Positions 1-11,945 of a stretch of 64,000 nucleotides of DNA are shown here, one piece after another. This DNA comes from Piscicola geometra (taxonomy: Eukaryota; Annelida; Clitellata; Hirudinida; Piscicolidae), in contig OX030962.1 of the NCBI GenBank assembly GCA_943735955.1, positions 4,339,260 through 4,403,259 on the forward strand, in the 5' to 3' direction. The position numbers were made by a program, and so were the translations under genes. Numbering within the stretch: the stretch's first letter is position 1; each line of letters starts with the position of its first letter. The notes beneath the pieces are model-generated. The model was given only the letters and a program-made list of their open reading frames with translations. It had not been told where the DNA came from and searched no databases.

Positions 1-731
1 ACATACCTCGAGCGGTAATCAGCGAGTTTCAGTCATATACCTATATGGACCTGCATCATATACCCATAGTTTAGTTTAGTTTAGGGAGTTGAAAAACACG
101 CAGATCTTTTGACCTCTATAATCGTTATAATAAAAATATATATATATATATAAAAACAACATATATATCTAATAATAATTATTAGATAAAAATATATATA
201 TTTATGTTTATGTATATAAATTATTTTTTACTATTATGTCTTAGTCGCACTTATAGTTGTACATCATGGGATGGTTTTCTTAGAATTTATCTAATTTTAT
301 TTTGAATTTATTTGTATTTTCAGCTATTACGATCTCATCAGGCAAGCTATTCTAAACTGTTACCACTCTTTGTGTATAGAAATTTTTCATGAATTTTTTG
401 GCACTGTTTTTGGATAATTTTAGTGAATTTCCTCTTGATGGCCTTGTATTAAGTTTATAATTATCTTCTGTTATTTTACTATCATATTTATTATTAAGAA
501 TTTTATAGGTTTCGATCATGTCTCCTCGAAGTCTTCGGTATTTTATTGTTGGTAACTTAATTACTTTAAGTCTATCGTTGTAAGTCTTGTCTTTTAGATA
601 CGGTAGCATTTTTGTAGCCCTTCTTTGTACATTTTCTATGCAATCAATTTGATTTTTCAATGAAGGATTCCATACACTGCTAAGGTATAGTAATATATCG
701 AGGAACTCGCTGATTACCGCTTGAGGTATGT
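1..731. mobile_element. TIR-bounded element carrying a retrotransposon remnant
   Basis: Bases 1-28 and 704-731 are inverted copies of each other with one mismatch, starting ACATACCTC and running through CGGTAATCAGCGAG. Between them is the 3' end of a non-LTR retrotransposon on the - strand, so the two arms bracket a foreign coding fragment. The window begins at the first base of the left arm, so the element may extend further left and no target-site duplication can be read. It could be a DNA transposon that captured a retroelement fragment, or a retroelement fragment caught in a foldback rearrangement. The inverted arms are seen directly; the element class is not known. Confidence 0.6.
262..690 (-). 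pseudogene. 3' end of a non-LTR retrotransposon reverse transcriptase
   Basis: The - strand frame reads SVWNPSLKNQ, then IENVQRRATKML, LPTIKYRRLRGDMIETYKIL and, past a stop near 352, NSLPDEIV. This order (IExVQRRATK, then LPTLxYRRxRGDMI, then WNSLP) is the conserved end of the RT open reading frame in several APE-type non-LTR retrotransposon clades. The catalytic RT core is absent, as expected of a 5'-truncated copy. The stop falls where such proteins carry the Trp of WNSLP, so a single Trp-to-stop change is likely. Clade cannot be assigned from this part alone. Confidence 0.75.
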
Positions 732-1316
732 TAGCAAAACTATATTCGCGATATTTGATTAACTTTATTTTCTTATGTTACTGCTCACCTCAATTGTTAA
801 ATTATTTTACCGATCTTGAAGACTTTATTCAATAAAGTTTATTGAAAAACCTTTCATTTATTTTCTAAAAAATATTACGCAAAATATGATAATAATTTTT
901 ATTTAAATATATATCAAGAAGAAATCAGTGGATCATGACAATAATTGAATATTAAACTATTCAGTTCAAAATACTAGATAACTAGGAAATTCAGTAACAA
1001 TTTTCATAAAGGAAAAAAAAAAGCATCCCAAAACCATTCTGATGTTTGAGGAACATTTGTCATTCATTCATTTTCTGTTTTGAATATTTGAAGAGATTGG
1101 CAATCTAACAGCTACATGACTCTTCCTTTCAGTTGCAACTGATGTCTTGAAGCAGAATTTTTTCTTGTTTTGTCAACTTCTGAGATTTAAGTTTATAACT
1201 AATACTTGAACTTTTCTCATGTTTAACTAATCTAATTATTAGATTAAAATGAAAATAAGAGTGAAGATGATACCAAAAATATCACAAAACGGACTTACTT
1301 TTTAAGATGTCATCAA
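732..1316. other. AT-rich stretch without recognised features
   Basis: No reading frame with recognisable content, tandem array or RNA gene is visible. AATAAA-type words occur but are expected by chance in such AT-rich sequence. Confidence 0.5.
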
Positions 1317-1325
1317 AGATGACTA

Positions 1326-1850
1326 GGCACTACTCTTAGAGAAGCCGAACTATATTATTCATGTTCATTTAACTCCTCCCACTTTTTTTGATTGACACTT
1401 GTAAACAGTTCTCAATTAAGCGCTTAATTTAAAATGCAGTTTTTTTATATTAAACACTTCATATTTGCTCATATTTGCGAAAACAATTTAACTATTTTAG
1501 GTATTTCACTATCGTATCTTCCAATTATAAAGCCATATTTCGAGTCAATATTTTTCATAGACATTAAAGTTCTATTTTCAATAAATAGTGACTCGAAATA
1601 TGGTTTTATAATTGGTAGATACGATAGTGAAATACTTAAAATAGTTAAATTGCCTTCGCAAATATGAAGTATTCAATATAAAAAACTGCATTTAAAATAA
1701 TAATTCTTAAAAAATGCGCTTATATTATTTAAAAAAAAGTATTTTCAATTAAGCGCTTAATTGAGAATTGTTTACAAGTGTCAATCAAAATAAGTGTGAG
1801 GAGTTAAATGGACATGAATAATATAGATCGGCTTCTCTAAGAGTAGTGCC
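1326..1850. mobile_element. MULE-like foldback MITE with 9-bp TSD
   Basis: The 525-bp element begins GGCACTACTCTTAGAGAAGC and ends with its reverse complement. The two arms stay complementary almost to the centre, leaving a loop near 1545-1585, so one strand can fold into a long hairpin. It is flanked by a perfect 9-bp direct repeat, AGATGACTA, at 1317-1325 and 1851-1859. A 9-bp target duplication with long TIRs is characteristic of the Mutator (MULE) superfamily. There is no transposase. The frame at 1434-1667 lies across the hairpin and is not a gene. Boundaries are directly seen; the superfamily is inferred from TSD length. Confidence 0.85.
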
Positions 1851-1859
1851 AGATGACTA

Positions 1860-2862
1860 AATGGAAGACACAAAAAGTATAATTTTACCTAGCATTCAAT
1901 TTTTCCAAGTCATAGATTCAATCTAATAACTAAATTTCATAGAAATAATGTATTGAAAAGTGCATTTAACTTTCAAACATACATTGAAATAAGTGATTTG
2001 TAGAAAAAAAGTTAATAAACTTTTTTTAAATAAAAAATTACATTCTGACAGTTTTTTTTATTTAATAAAAGTTCAAGTGCTAAAAAGTATAAATTTCAAA
2101 TTTAGTTACAAAATCATTATTCTTTGGGCTCATTAACCCACAAATCCGGGTCTGTACTAGTGTCATCCAATGCGTAATGTAAAAATGCGAAAGCCTATAT
2201 AATATATACTATATATATATGGTTCCAGTATATATTACTATGGGTATATGGATGGTCCTATGTGATTGGAAAGAAGGATGACAGGGATTCAGAAGTAAAC
2301 TTAGTAAAAGATGGTGTAGGCCTATTATTAGACGAAGATCTAATATTAGATATTTTATTAGTAAGAAATTCAAGATAGTCATCAGGAGAGAAAGATGGAA
2401 AAGGGTAGTTTATGTAAAAGTTTAGATACATTTCAATTATCTTTCTAATTCTGCCGCACATTTCAATTGCTCATAATATTTAGTTGAATTCATTGCTAGT
2501 TTATTCAGGAATAGAAGTCTATGAATTATTCCGCTAAACTTCCTAAAAGTAGTGTAAGACGTGGGTCTTTAAATTTACTGAGTCCATAAGTTTATTAGAA
2601 TGAAAATTTAAAAAAGGACAAAAATAAACTTTCTAACTTTAATACTAATCTAGTGAAAATTGAGAAAAACTACTTACACACAATTTAATTGTAAATTAAA
2701 CTCTATAATTAATTTTAAAAAATCTAAATAAACTAATCATAAAAATTCTGATAATAAATAATAAATAAATATTGATAATAATAATAAAGTTAACTTCAAT
2801 AATATTTTCTATAAAAATACTAAATATAAAATCACTTAATAATAAGTCACTCTATGTTTTTG
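1860..2862. other. AT-rich unannotated stretch
   Basis: Nothing coding is recognised. Short low-complexity AT tracts are present, and a frame at 2258-2461 on the - strand shows no family resemblance. The words tatatactatatatatat and atatattactatgggtat near 2200-2245 are simple AT-rich sequence. Confidence 0.5.
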
Positions 2863-2870
2863 ATCTAATC

Positions 2871-3727
2871 TAGAGACCGACCGAAACAGATATTTTTAAT
2901 TCGGCCGAAACCGAAATTAAGCCGAAATTGTAATAAGATTTTCGGCCGAAACCAAAATTTGTCCCAACTTTTAGTAAAAACAAAAAAATAGTATTTAACG
3001 ATGCAAATGCCAGTTTAATAAGTAAATTTAAAAAATGTATATTTTAAACCAAAAAACAAAGATGGTCTACAATGTAAGGATGGTCTACATAAGTGTTTAT
3101 TAAAATCAAAAAATAGTATTGAACGATGACAATTTTTGTTTAATAATTAAATCCAAACAAATAAATATTGTAAGCCAGAAATAAAGCTTTTACAACATTT
3201 TCACCAAGATGGTTGCTGCGACGATCTGCGTAGATTTGCCCTGCAGAACTAAACAGTTAATCGCTAGCCATACTTGTTGAGGGTGCCGATGAGTATTTTC
3301 GAGCAGCATCTTCAAAACATGAAAAATACGCAGAAATGTTGGATGTTCTATTGATTCTAGGCTCTTTAAGATATGTCTGCATTTATTTTTGAATTAATGA
3401 ATCGAAGCCAAATCTTCTCGGGCTTTATATATTATATATTTATCTACCGATTTACTTATGACACCCATAAATCAATCAACCACGATATCGAATAGATATC
3501 TAATAAAGATGACAATCGAAGCCAAACTTAATAGTTTGATTGAGGATACATATATATCAGATAAACTACATAAATAAATGAAAATTTCGGGTTTTCGGTA
3601 AATATGAGATCCATTTCGGACGAAACCGAAATTAGCTGAAATTACAAAATTATTTTTGGCCGAAACCGAAAAATAGCCGAAACTAAGAAAATTAACAATT
3701 TTGGCGCCGATACCGAACCGAACTCTA
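2871..3727 (-). mobile_element. hAT transposon remnant, GACCGACC family, copy 1
   Basis: The 857-bp element is flanked by a perfect 8-bp duplication ATCTAATC (2863-2870 and 3728-3735), the hallmark of hAT insertion. It starts TAGAGACCGACCGAAA and its other end, reverse-complemented, starts TAGAGTTCGGTTCGG. Both subterminal regions are packed with TTTCGGCCGAAA-type palindromes, as hAT subterminal repeats often are. The middle (about 3180-3420, - strand) matches the transposase tail segment in the inverted copy at 15214-16207. It is non-autonomous because everything before the dimerization region is missing. Confidence 0.88.
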
Positions 3728-3735
3728 ATCTAATC

Positions 3736-4589
3736 ACTTTTAATTCTTTTGACGGTTTTATCTTAACAGAGACTTGGCATGAATCTGCTTCATAACCCTC
3801 AATTATTTCTTCTACTCTTACTGGTTTTTCTTTTGTCGAACTTACTCGGCCATCTTTATCCTCGACGTGGTGGTATCTGTATTTCAATTAAAATCTTCTA
3901 TCTTTTTTCTACTCTTCTATTCACTTTTCATCCTATAAATGTCTTCATACTTTTTACTTTATTCTTTTCTTGTTCATTTTATATTCTTGGAGACTTAAAT
4001 ATCTCTCTAACCTTCTGAATTGTATGTTGCTAAGTTTCTTGAAATCCTTTCTTTATTTTTAATTTAACTAACAACTTCAATTTTTCTACTAGTGCACTTG
4101 GTAATACTCTTGACTTTGTAATGATAACAAAATTAATAATTTAACATCGATTCCACTATACTTTATTGATTACTACTTTATATCTTTCAAACTATCTCTT
4201 GCTCAGCTTTTCTAATTTTCCTTAAACGCTCAAGTGTCCCCGGAAATGCAGAGTAGTAGTAGAAAAATCATTTTTATGCTAATTTTGTCTTAAATCTATA
4301 CATTATCTACTAAAGCCTTTTAACTATATGTATTCCGTTATTATTTTTTCAAAATATATAACTACTGATTTACTGTATATCATGCCTAAGTAGGTGATTG
4401 AAAATTTGCTTTGTAGGATTATTTCCGGTGACTTGTCTTTTTTCACAATAAAATAATCATAGTATTTCTTGTCTTATACTTTTTTATCACAACTTATCAA
4501 AACTTTTTCATGCTTTAATCAGTATCATGGGCGTTCAAAAAGTTTAGGAACAACTGCACTAGCTGAATATACGACTTAAAAAAATGTAG
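3736..4589. other. AT-rich unannotated stretch
   Basis: A pyrimidine-rich frame at 3779-4018 (+) is hydrophobic but resembles no family, and its composition follows the local T-rich sequence. No other structure is seen. Confidence 0.45.
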
Positions 4590-4780
4590 TAGGCCAGTGT
4601 AATTTTAAAAAAATTAGTTAAAAAAGTCAATAAATTATTTATGAAAAAATAGCTAAAAATGTCAATAATTTATTTATGAAAAAATAGCTTTAAAAAGTCT
4701 ATAATTTATTTCGGAAAAAATAGCTAAAAGTCTATAATTTAATTAGAATAAAATAGCTAAAATAAACTAAATAATTTAAT
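4590..4780. repeat. Degenerate minisatellite, roughly 36-bp units
   Basis: Four to five imperfect copies of a unit containing AAAAAATAGCTAAAA followed by GTCTATAATTTATTT. A GA-rich tract (4785-4850) follows and leads into the CA array. Confidence 0.7.
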
Positions 4781-4916
4781 TAAGAAGAAGAAGATGATGA
4801 AGAGGAAGAGGACGAAAAAGTGGAAGAAGAAGATGAAAAAAAAGATAATGAAGTGTGTCTTTGAATAATCACGTCCCTTCAAGCAAACACTCACGTGCGT
4901 TTGTTTTAAAAGTCAT

Positions 4917-5220
<304 letters not shown>

Positions 5221-5473
5221 ACTCTTACACACTATACAAATGCACCATTTAGTCACCTCACTCAATTACCACATTTCCTTTGATCCTTTTTTGTGTGTGT
5301 CTATGTGTTCATAATGATGTCACTATGTTACAGACAATGTGTAGAATAAGGAAATCCATCGAATGGTTGTTTGGGCGCATTGTTTAATTCTTCTTAAATC
5401 TTACATCATAAATCTCTGGTGCATCCATCGGATTGATAGTTTTAGGAAGAAATAAACAACGCCATTTTAGAAA

Positions 5474-6365
5474 ATGTCGGATGTAAACAAAGTTGTTTTA
5501 AACAGTTTATCAAATATAGTTGTTGAGGAAATTTCGGCGTTAAATAATAATTTTGAGGCTATCGTTAATAATTTTAATTCAAATAAAGTTGTTTTTAATC
5601 TTGGCTTGAATCTGTTGTCCGAGGATTCTACTGAGGAATCTTCTAATGAGCTTGATTCAAGCTTGATTGAAGCTAAAAAAAACCTTTTAAAGAAGTATTC
5701 TGGTCACTATGAGACTGGGATTTTAAATCCCATTTTCTCATGAATAAAACTACATTCGAGGTAATTTAAAAAATTATTTTTGATTAAGCTATACAATTTA
5801 TGAATATATTTATATTTATATTTATAAATACATTTATAAAGTTTATAAAAAAATTTTCATAAAGAGACTTTTGGGTATGCTTGGTAGGGAGAAGGATCAA
5901 GTCAACAGAGGTAGACACCCTATTGACATAAAACAAGCTGCAATGGTGATGGTTTGGACTCTGGCAAATCAAGAATCTTTTAGAGGCATAGCTCTTCGAT
6001 TTCGGTTGGACATTGGAAATGCCCATCGTGTCTGTCTAAGGATGTGCAGGCTTGTAAATGAAAACAATGCCAAGTTTATTCGATGGCCTTCTGGTGGGTG
6101 TGTTTGTAGGAATTCAACTTTTTAAGATGATTCCTATCTTACTTTAAATTTTTAACTTTTTTCAAATAGAAATTTCAATAAGAGGTTGAGCTCAACAAGA
6201 GTAGTAGTTGAACAAGCCTATGGCATTTTGAAAGGTATTTGCTCTTTGTACAAATTTGCACAATAAATTACTTATTTTATTGCTTTTAGGACGGTTCAGA
6301 AGATTGAAATATCTTGATGTGGCAACCCCCGAGTCATTCTATGGATTTTTAGAATTTATAAAATA
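5474..6365 (+). pseudogene. PIF/Harbinger transposase remnant with an intron
   Basis: Decayed DDE transposase. The frame at 5474-5743 is a plausible N-terminus. The frame at 5871-6100 carries the DNA-binding region (RHPIDIKQAAMVMVWTLAN ... SFRGIALRF ... FIRWPSG). At 6171-6234 and 6290-6365 the C-terminal block reads FNKRLSSTRVVVEQAYGILK then GRFRRLKYLDV, the signature end of DDE_Tnp_4. A 55-bp intron (GT at 6235, AG at 6288-6289) sits inside the codon joining LK to GRF, and removing it restores the conserved LKGRFRRLKYLD run. A second acceptor-like TTCAAATAG precedes FNKRLSS. The catalytic core between WPSG and NKRLSS is deleted except perhaps for a trace resembling VFRNS. It is inactive; its terminal repeats were not located. 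Confidence 0.85.
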
Positions 6366-6633
6366 AAATTATATTCATCTGAAACTTTTCGGAATAAACT
6401 ATAAAATTGTATCATTAAAACGTACATTTACAAATTTTAGATTTTAGCTTTTTGCAAAAAAACTCGGAAATGGTAAACAAAATACCGTAAAACTCTATGT
6501 ATAAAGCGCACTTTTAAACATATAAAATTTACCTTCAAAAGCTAGTGCATCTTATACATGCAGCATAGCGGGCTTGAGATCTTCAATGCACTGTACCAAG
6601 GATTCACGCTTTTAAAGATTAAATGCTTCAGTC

Positions 6634-6845
6634 AGTCAGTCACAGGCATTTATATAGCGCTTTTTATCTAATTCAAAAGCGCCTTTCAAATAAAATAGTT
6701 AAATAAAACGGTTTTTAGACCACTACCAATATATATATATATATATATATCAGTTTAAATATATAAAAAACAAACAATCAACCTCAATTGTCCAGCCTCA
6801 CCCACACCACCATGACAATCACCGCCAAAAAATCACTATCTCCAA
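6634..6845 (-). mobile_element. Family X copy 1, 3' part (interrupted by the outer hAT)
   Basis: Read on the - strand it ends AAAGCGCTATATAAATGC followed by a TGAC-repeat tail. This is the same type of end (GCGCTATA plus TGAY-rich tail) as the CR1/L2-like retrotransposons elsewhere in the window. The other part of the copy is 11946-12150. A short AT run (about 6729-6750) occupies the position that expanded to about 100 bp in copy 3. It is best read as a retrotransposed family (SINE or truncated LINE). Confidence 0.7.
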
Positions 6846-7431
6846 CAGTGGCGCAACCAGGGTTTCGCAATTTTTGGCGGTAAAGGGGTAATGACTTTCT
6901 CAATATACCATAGGACAATGATATTTTCTCTGGATGGCCATCGGGTCTTTATCTCACAAAAAATTTCATATATCAACACAGAACATAGAGATCCCACCAA
7001 AATAACACTAACATGTCACAAATTATGAGAAGAAATAGAGCACCACTAGACCTTAACTACACTTTCAAATCTTTACACTTTATATGTAAATTTTTTAAGC
7101 CATGATAGGATGGGCGGCGATCCTGGGGGGGTCCTGGGGTCAGGACCCCCCACTTTTTTTTAGTGGGGGGATCCACCTTAATAGGGACCTCTCCCTTTTT
7201 TTCCATTTTTTATTCAAAAATGACTATTTGGATATGAGCATAATCGTCAACCATGGCATAAAAGTGAATGTTTATACAGTAATACATTGTGAGTATGTGT
7301 AGTTATAGTGATAGCTGTCTGTAACAAAAATATTCGTTTCTTACTTAAATACTCCTTCACCTAGTTTTTTTTATCACTATGACGTAGACGGGAATCCTAA
7401 GAGGGTCTGGGGTCCATCTCTACAAGAACTC

Positions 7432-7680
7432 TTGAACGGCCGATATAACGGTTGTGAGGCTGTTATCAGCAGTGAGCATGCGCTTGCATTGTTTTTCCAC
7501 TGTTCTGCACACTGTGCAAATCTTGTTGCCCAGCACACAGCTGCCGCAAATCCCTAATTGAGCAATTCACTTCAGTTTGTCCAAGAGTTAAGAGCTTTTT
7601 ACAATCGTTCACGAAGGTCAAGAAGCAGTTTAGTGATGCTTCAGTGTCTCTTTTAATTGACTTGCCTGATGAGCCACTGA
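7432..7680 (+). repeat. Duplicated transposase segment inside the inner hAT
   Basis: This segment is almost identical to 8513-8761, about 1.08 kb downstream, starting at GAACGGCCGATATAACGG and ending near TGATGAGC. It encodes part of the central transposase (the CSAHCANLVAQHTAA region). The upstream copy has a stop (TAA for the TGT of the other copy) near 7554. The high identity means the duplication is younger than the general decay of the element. Confidence 0.88.
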
Positions 7681-8221
7681 ACTCTTTTAAAAATACACAT
7701 TTCTCAACTCTAATTTTAATACGACCCTAATCGTCAACCATGGGATAAAAAAATGCTAATAGAGTAATACATTGTGAGTATGTATGGGCAGCGATGCTAG
7801 GGGGGTCCTGGGATCCATCTTAACATGGACCCCTCTCAGTTTTACGAATACAATAATTTCTCAACTCCTATCTTAATACAAGCATAATCGTCAATCATAG
7901 CATGAAACAGAATTTCTATTCAGTAATATATTTTTCAATTTTCGCAAGCAGACATTCAGAATGCTTTTCAGAAAATATCAGTTCACTTTTTGCCAGCAGA
8001 CAGATTTACATTTTCATAAAAAAATCATTCATATTGTGCTACTTATTTTGCATGGGCGATATTCATAGGGGGATTCTGAGATCCACTTCAATATCAACCC
8101 TTTCAATTTTTTAGATGAACCAAAGATAATGAATTTCAAAAGGATTCGAACATTAACTAAAGTTGTGTTTAAATCAAACTACAAGTTTCATATCGCATGA
8201 CTGCTAAAAAGAAATTCTGAT

Positions 8222-9772
8222 GCTTTTAGCTCATTCTATCGTTAAAAACACAGTGTGCACTGTTAATGCCGAATCAAGCCAGTTTGGTGTTGTGGTTGAC
8301 GGCACACAAGACTGCAATGGATTAGAGCAGGAATCGATATGCATTCGTTTTTTTTGATGAAGCTCTGAATGTTAATGAACAGTTTATTGGTTTATTCAGC
8401 CCACCAGACACAATAGACAAACATTATTATCTGTAGTAAAAGATTTTCTGATCAGAATTACGCTACCTATAGAAAAACTAAGAGCTCAGACTTATGACGT
8501 CACTGCTATAATGAACGGCCGATATAACGGTTGTGAGGCTGTTATCAGCAGTGAGCATGCGCTTGCATTGTTTTTCCACTGTTCTGCACACTGTGCAAAT
8601 CTTGTTGCCCAGCACACAGCTGCCGCAAATCCCTGTGTGAGCAATTCACTTCAGTTTGTCCAAGAGTTAAGTGCTTTTTACAATCGTTCACGAAGGTCAA
8701 GAAGCAGTTTAGTGATGCTTCAGTGTCTCTTTTAATTGACTTGCCTGATGAGCAACTGAATAGAAAGTATAGTATAAAACTTCTTTGTCCTACAAGATGA
8801 CTGACTAGAGTTTCTACAGTGTCTTCTGTGCTTGAACATTATGAAGTGGTACTTGTTAGCTTGCTACCAGTGGTACTGCTGATGAAACAGCTGAACGGCT
8901 TGAGGTCTTTTTTCAACAGGGCACTACTGCACTGACCCTCAAGGTTTTGGTGTTTTCCCTTCTGGAACAGTTAAAAAAGTCGTTGTAATCAGCAAGTGCC
9001 AAGGTCAGTGGAATGGTTGCAGCGACTGATTCAGTTGTGCAAGAACTGCGTCGCCTACGATCAAATGAACAGTTTAACGCCTTTTTCAGAGATGTCAACA
9101 GTATGGTTTTGGCATATGATTTCGAGCCGATTGCTGTACCTCGGGTGCGAAAGCCGCCACAAAAGTATTGTGATATGGGCCCAGCTTATGTAGCAACAAC
9201 ACCAGAGGAATATAATCGAGCAGCATATTACGCTGTCATAGACACACAGAAAGGTTCGATCGAGATTCTCCCGGTTTGCGTTCACGCTTGCAGTTGGAGA
9301 CAATGTTGCTAACTAGTTATGATATTTGCAAGCAGTATCGTGAGTTAAATGAAACTGGTCTTTGTTCACAGTTAACTATTTTTAAAGACCAGAATGAATA
9401 CAGAAATTTAGCACAAACGCAAAAAAATAATGCAAGCTATGATCACGGAAGCCAGACATTTGTTTCCTTAGGTTGAAAGATTGATCAGGTTGATGCTTGT
9501 GTGTCCAACAGCGTCATGTACTGCAGAAAGATCTTTTAGTGCTTTGCGGCGTCTTAACACTTGCTTGCGTGCACCTATGACACAGCCTCGATTGAATTCA
9601 CTGGCCGTTTCTCATGCGCATCAGGATATACTTGACAGTCTGGATTTGAAAAGACTAGCAGAAGAATTTGCTAGTCGGTCAGACATTCGAAGGGGTCTTT
9701 TTGGAAATTGGAGTCAACGAGCTGTGGGGAAAGGGCAGGAGGACGACAGAGAGGGTATTTCGTGTTATCTAA
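8222..9772 (+). pseudogene. hAT transposase, DUF4371/hATC type, inactivated
   Basis: In order along several frames: VVVDGTQDCNGLEQESI and NEQFIGLFSPPDT (DUF4371-like block), CSAHCANLVAQHTAA, then AKVSGMVAATDSVVQELR, PRVRKPPQKY and AAYYAVID. The dimerization (hATC) block at 9481-9730 reads CPTASCTAERSFSALRRLNT, RLNSLAVSHAHQD and RSDIRRGLFGNW. This is the domain order of ZMYM1-like (TTF-type) hAT transposases. Frameshifts and stops occur near 8356, 8790, 8990, 9250-9310 and 9475. The protein would have cut and joined transposon ends in the nucleus; this copy cannot. Confidence 0.88.
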
Positions 9773-10239
9773 ATATTCACTGTGGGCCACAAAAAATTTC
9801 TCATTGTATATTTGTTTATAACTTTGGCAAATTTAAATCTATTTGTAATTTTTTAATACTATTGTACTCAGAAATGAATAGAAAACAAGATGTTATAAAA
9901 TTTATTGGATGGGTTGATGGCTAGTTGTAATTAAATTTGTATAGATGACAAATAATAAAAGGTACTAAAATCGCTATTGTTTTTCTTCAAATCGCTCATA
10001 GTGGCAATAGAAAAGTATTTTTATTGAGTATCAAACTTTTTTTTTAATGTTTGGTGATACAAATATTCATAGTTGATACAAAAATAATTTGCACTACAGT
10101 AAACAATACTAAATAGTATTGTTTTTACTGTATTGGCCGATACCGGTTCTTTATTCCAACCCTGGGGAGGACCCCCCCAAGATTTTCCGCAGATCGCCGC
10201 TCCTGCATGACAGAGTGTATAAAGAACAAGTCAGATAGA

Positions 10240-10596
10240 CAAAATAACTCTCGAGCTTTCAGAATTTTCCAACCTTCATGGAAAGGATGCAGAAACTGTG
10301 TAAAGACGGCTCAAAATCACATAAACACATCAAGTTTACGTGCGTATCAGTCTGATCTCATTGCATGTATCGAACTGCAAGAATTCTTTTGAGCAACAAG
10401 CCTTCAGCCCGAGTTGCATTATATGCTCGATGTTGTTCTGACTCTGCCAGTTACTTCATCAGATGCAGAAAAAGCATTTTCTAAACTTCGGCTTATTAAA
10501 ACTCATCTTAAGACGACTGTATCTGCATGTCGTTTGCAAAGCTTGTTTGAAAATATCTGCTATCAAAACAGCTACTGCACTTCTTCCAGTAAATGA
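10240..10596 (+). pseudogene. Outer hAT transposase C-terminal dimerization block
   Basis: A first frame (10207-10392) ends in a stop. The next (10414-10596) reads LDVVLTLPVTSSDAEKAFSK then LRLIKTHLKTTVSACRLQSL. This is the hATC pattern (LPVTSxxxERxFSxLxLIKTxLRSTM) of a hAT lineage different from the inner element. The N-terminal and catalytic parts are absent. The same block, more damaged, lies at 54730-54870. Confidence 0.8.
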
Positions 10597-10599
10597 AAT

Positions 10600-11830
10600 G
10601 GTAAAAAGATTTTCACAAACTGATCGAAAAATTATTTTGTAACTCAGAACACATCAAAATTTAGTTGAAACTAAATATTTGAAAAAAAATTATAGACTGT
10701 TTAGGATCTCATATCAAACTTATTTTTTTACTTTTTACTTTAGTTTAAAAAATGATGACGTAACTCTAAGAATACTATGCAACTTAGTTTGTAGTTTTTC
10801 TTTTGTATCATTAATAAACTATCTAAATTTTTTATCAATTATAATTGGTAGTTTTTATTTAGCCCATTGACCGCCGCTACCCGAGAAAAAAAGTCAACAT
10901 GAATTTTACATTTAGACTTGCATTATATGGTTATAAGAATAACTCAAGCAAAATTAAAACAATTATTTCATAAGTTTTAATGAGGCAAATTGTTGCGAAA
11001 ACGCAACGTGAGCGGGAAGTGTGACATACTTATGTACAGCAAGAAATCATAAATAAATTGATTCAAACCACATTTAATAAACAGAAATAAATTTCAATTG
11101 CAAATAGTTCGATAAAATTCAGACCTCTAATTATTTTATTTGTTATAATATTAATAATAATTATTTTAATTACAACAAAGCAAATTATTTTACGTGAATT
11201 ACATCAGCACTCATAAACTGTCGTGCTGTTTCAAGACGACACTGACGACGAATGTTATCTTTATTTTAATTTTATATTCAACCTATGAGAGGTTAACAAA
11301 TTATATTCTTTTCAATAAAAGCTTCAAGTGTGAAGCATTTGCGGTTTGGAATTTTTATCGAAATATAAAAATCAACATTCATCTACAAAATTCAACTTTT
11401 AATTTTAATTTTATAAATTTCATAATACATTAACATTAAAATAATAATTTAATTCTTATTACAATGACTAGACTTATTAAAAATCATATGAAATCCTATT
11501 ATGTCAAAGTTGCGAAAACGCACCATTGATTTTTAAAAGCATTGAAAACGTTTTACAAGTTATTTTGAATAATAAAAAAATTAATTCAAGTATTAACTAT
11601 CTTTTCACACTGAAATTAAGACTAAATTTGTATAAATATACTAAAAATCGAACGAAAAAATTGAACAATTATCTAAGCGAAAAAAGATTGTTTTGCAAAA
11701 TTTTAAATGTGAACAGGATATAAAAGACTATAAATTATAAAATGAAAAAAGTTGAAATTTAACTTATAAAATTAAATATTAAAATTTATTGTACAAAATA
11801 TGTGAAAAAACTCGGTATTAAAACAGCAAG
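10600..11830. other. AT-rich non-coding body of the outer hAT
   Basis: About 1.2 kb without recognisable coding sequence. Most of it (10640-11530) aligns by eye with 54900-55280 plus 61757-62590. Shared words include GCGAAAACGCAACGTGAGCG and GACGACGAATGTTATC, so it is part of the mobile element. The part at 11530-11830 is not seen in that second copy. Confidence 0.6.
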
Positions 11831-11945
11831 AAAATATAAAGATTGATGTTGCAAAATGCAACAGCTGCGGTAAATGGATTAAACAATTATTTTTTTTGAC
11901 TAAAGTTGAGCCCCCCCCCAGCATTTTTTGCTGGTTGCGCCCCTG

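Larger units (their letters stand above)
7109..10205 (+). mobile_element. Inner hAT element (ZMYM1-like/DUF4371 transposase family)
   Basis: The TIRs are GATGGGCGGCGATC on the left and, reverse-complemented, CAGGAGCGGCGATC on the right (11 of 14 match). The flanking 8-mers CATGATAG (7101-7108) and CATGACAG (10206-10213) differ at one base. The element therefore jumped into the outer hAT. The GGGGGGTCCTGGG block next to the left TIR recurs near 7800 and, decayed, near 8060, and a transposase segment is duplicated, so the left half has rearranged. A - strand copy lies at 52225-53930. Confidence 0.83.
6846..11945 (+). mobile_element. Outer hAT element with a nested hAT inside
   Basis: The left end starts CAGTGGCGCAACCAGGG. 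The right end, reverse-complemented, starts CAGGGGCGCAACCAGC, a hAT-style TIR. The flanks are ATCTCCAA (6838-6845) and ATCTCCAC (11946-11953), an 8-bp duplication with one difference. Removing the inner hAT (7109-10205 plus one TSD copy) leaves about 2 kb that encodes only the C-terminal hAT dimerization block (10414-10596). A second diverged copy of its right portion lies at 54561-62656. About 300 bp near 11530-11830 is not shared with that copy. Confidence 0.85.
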
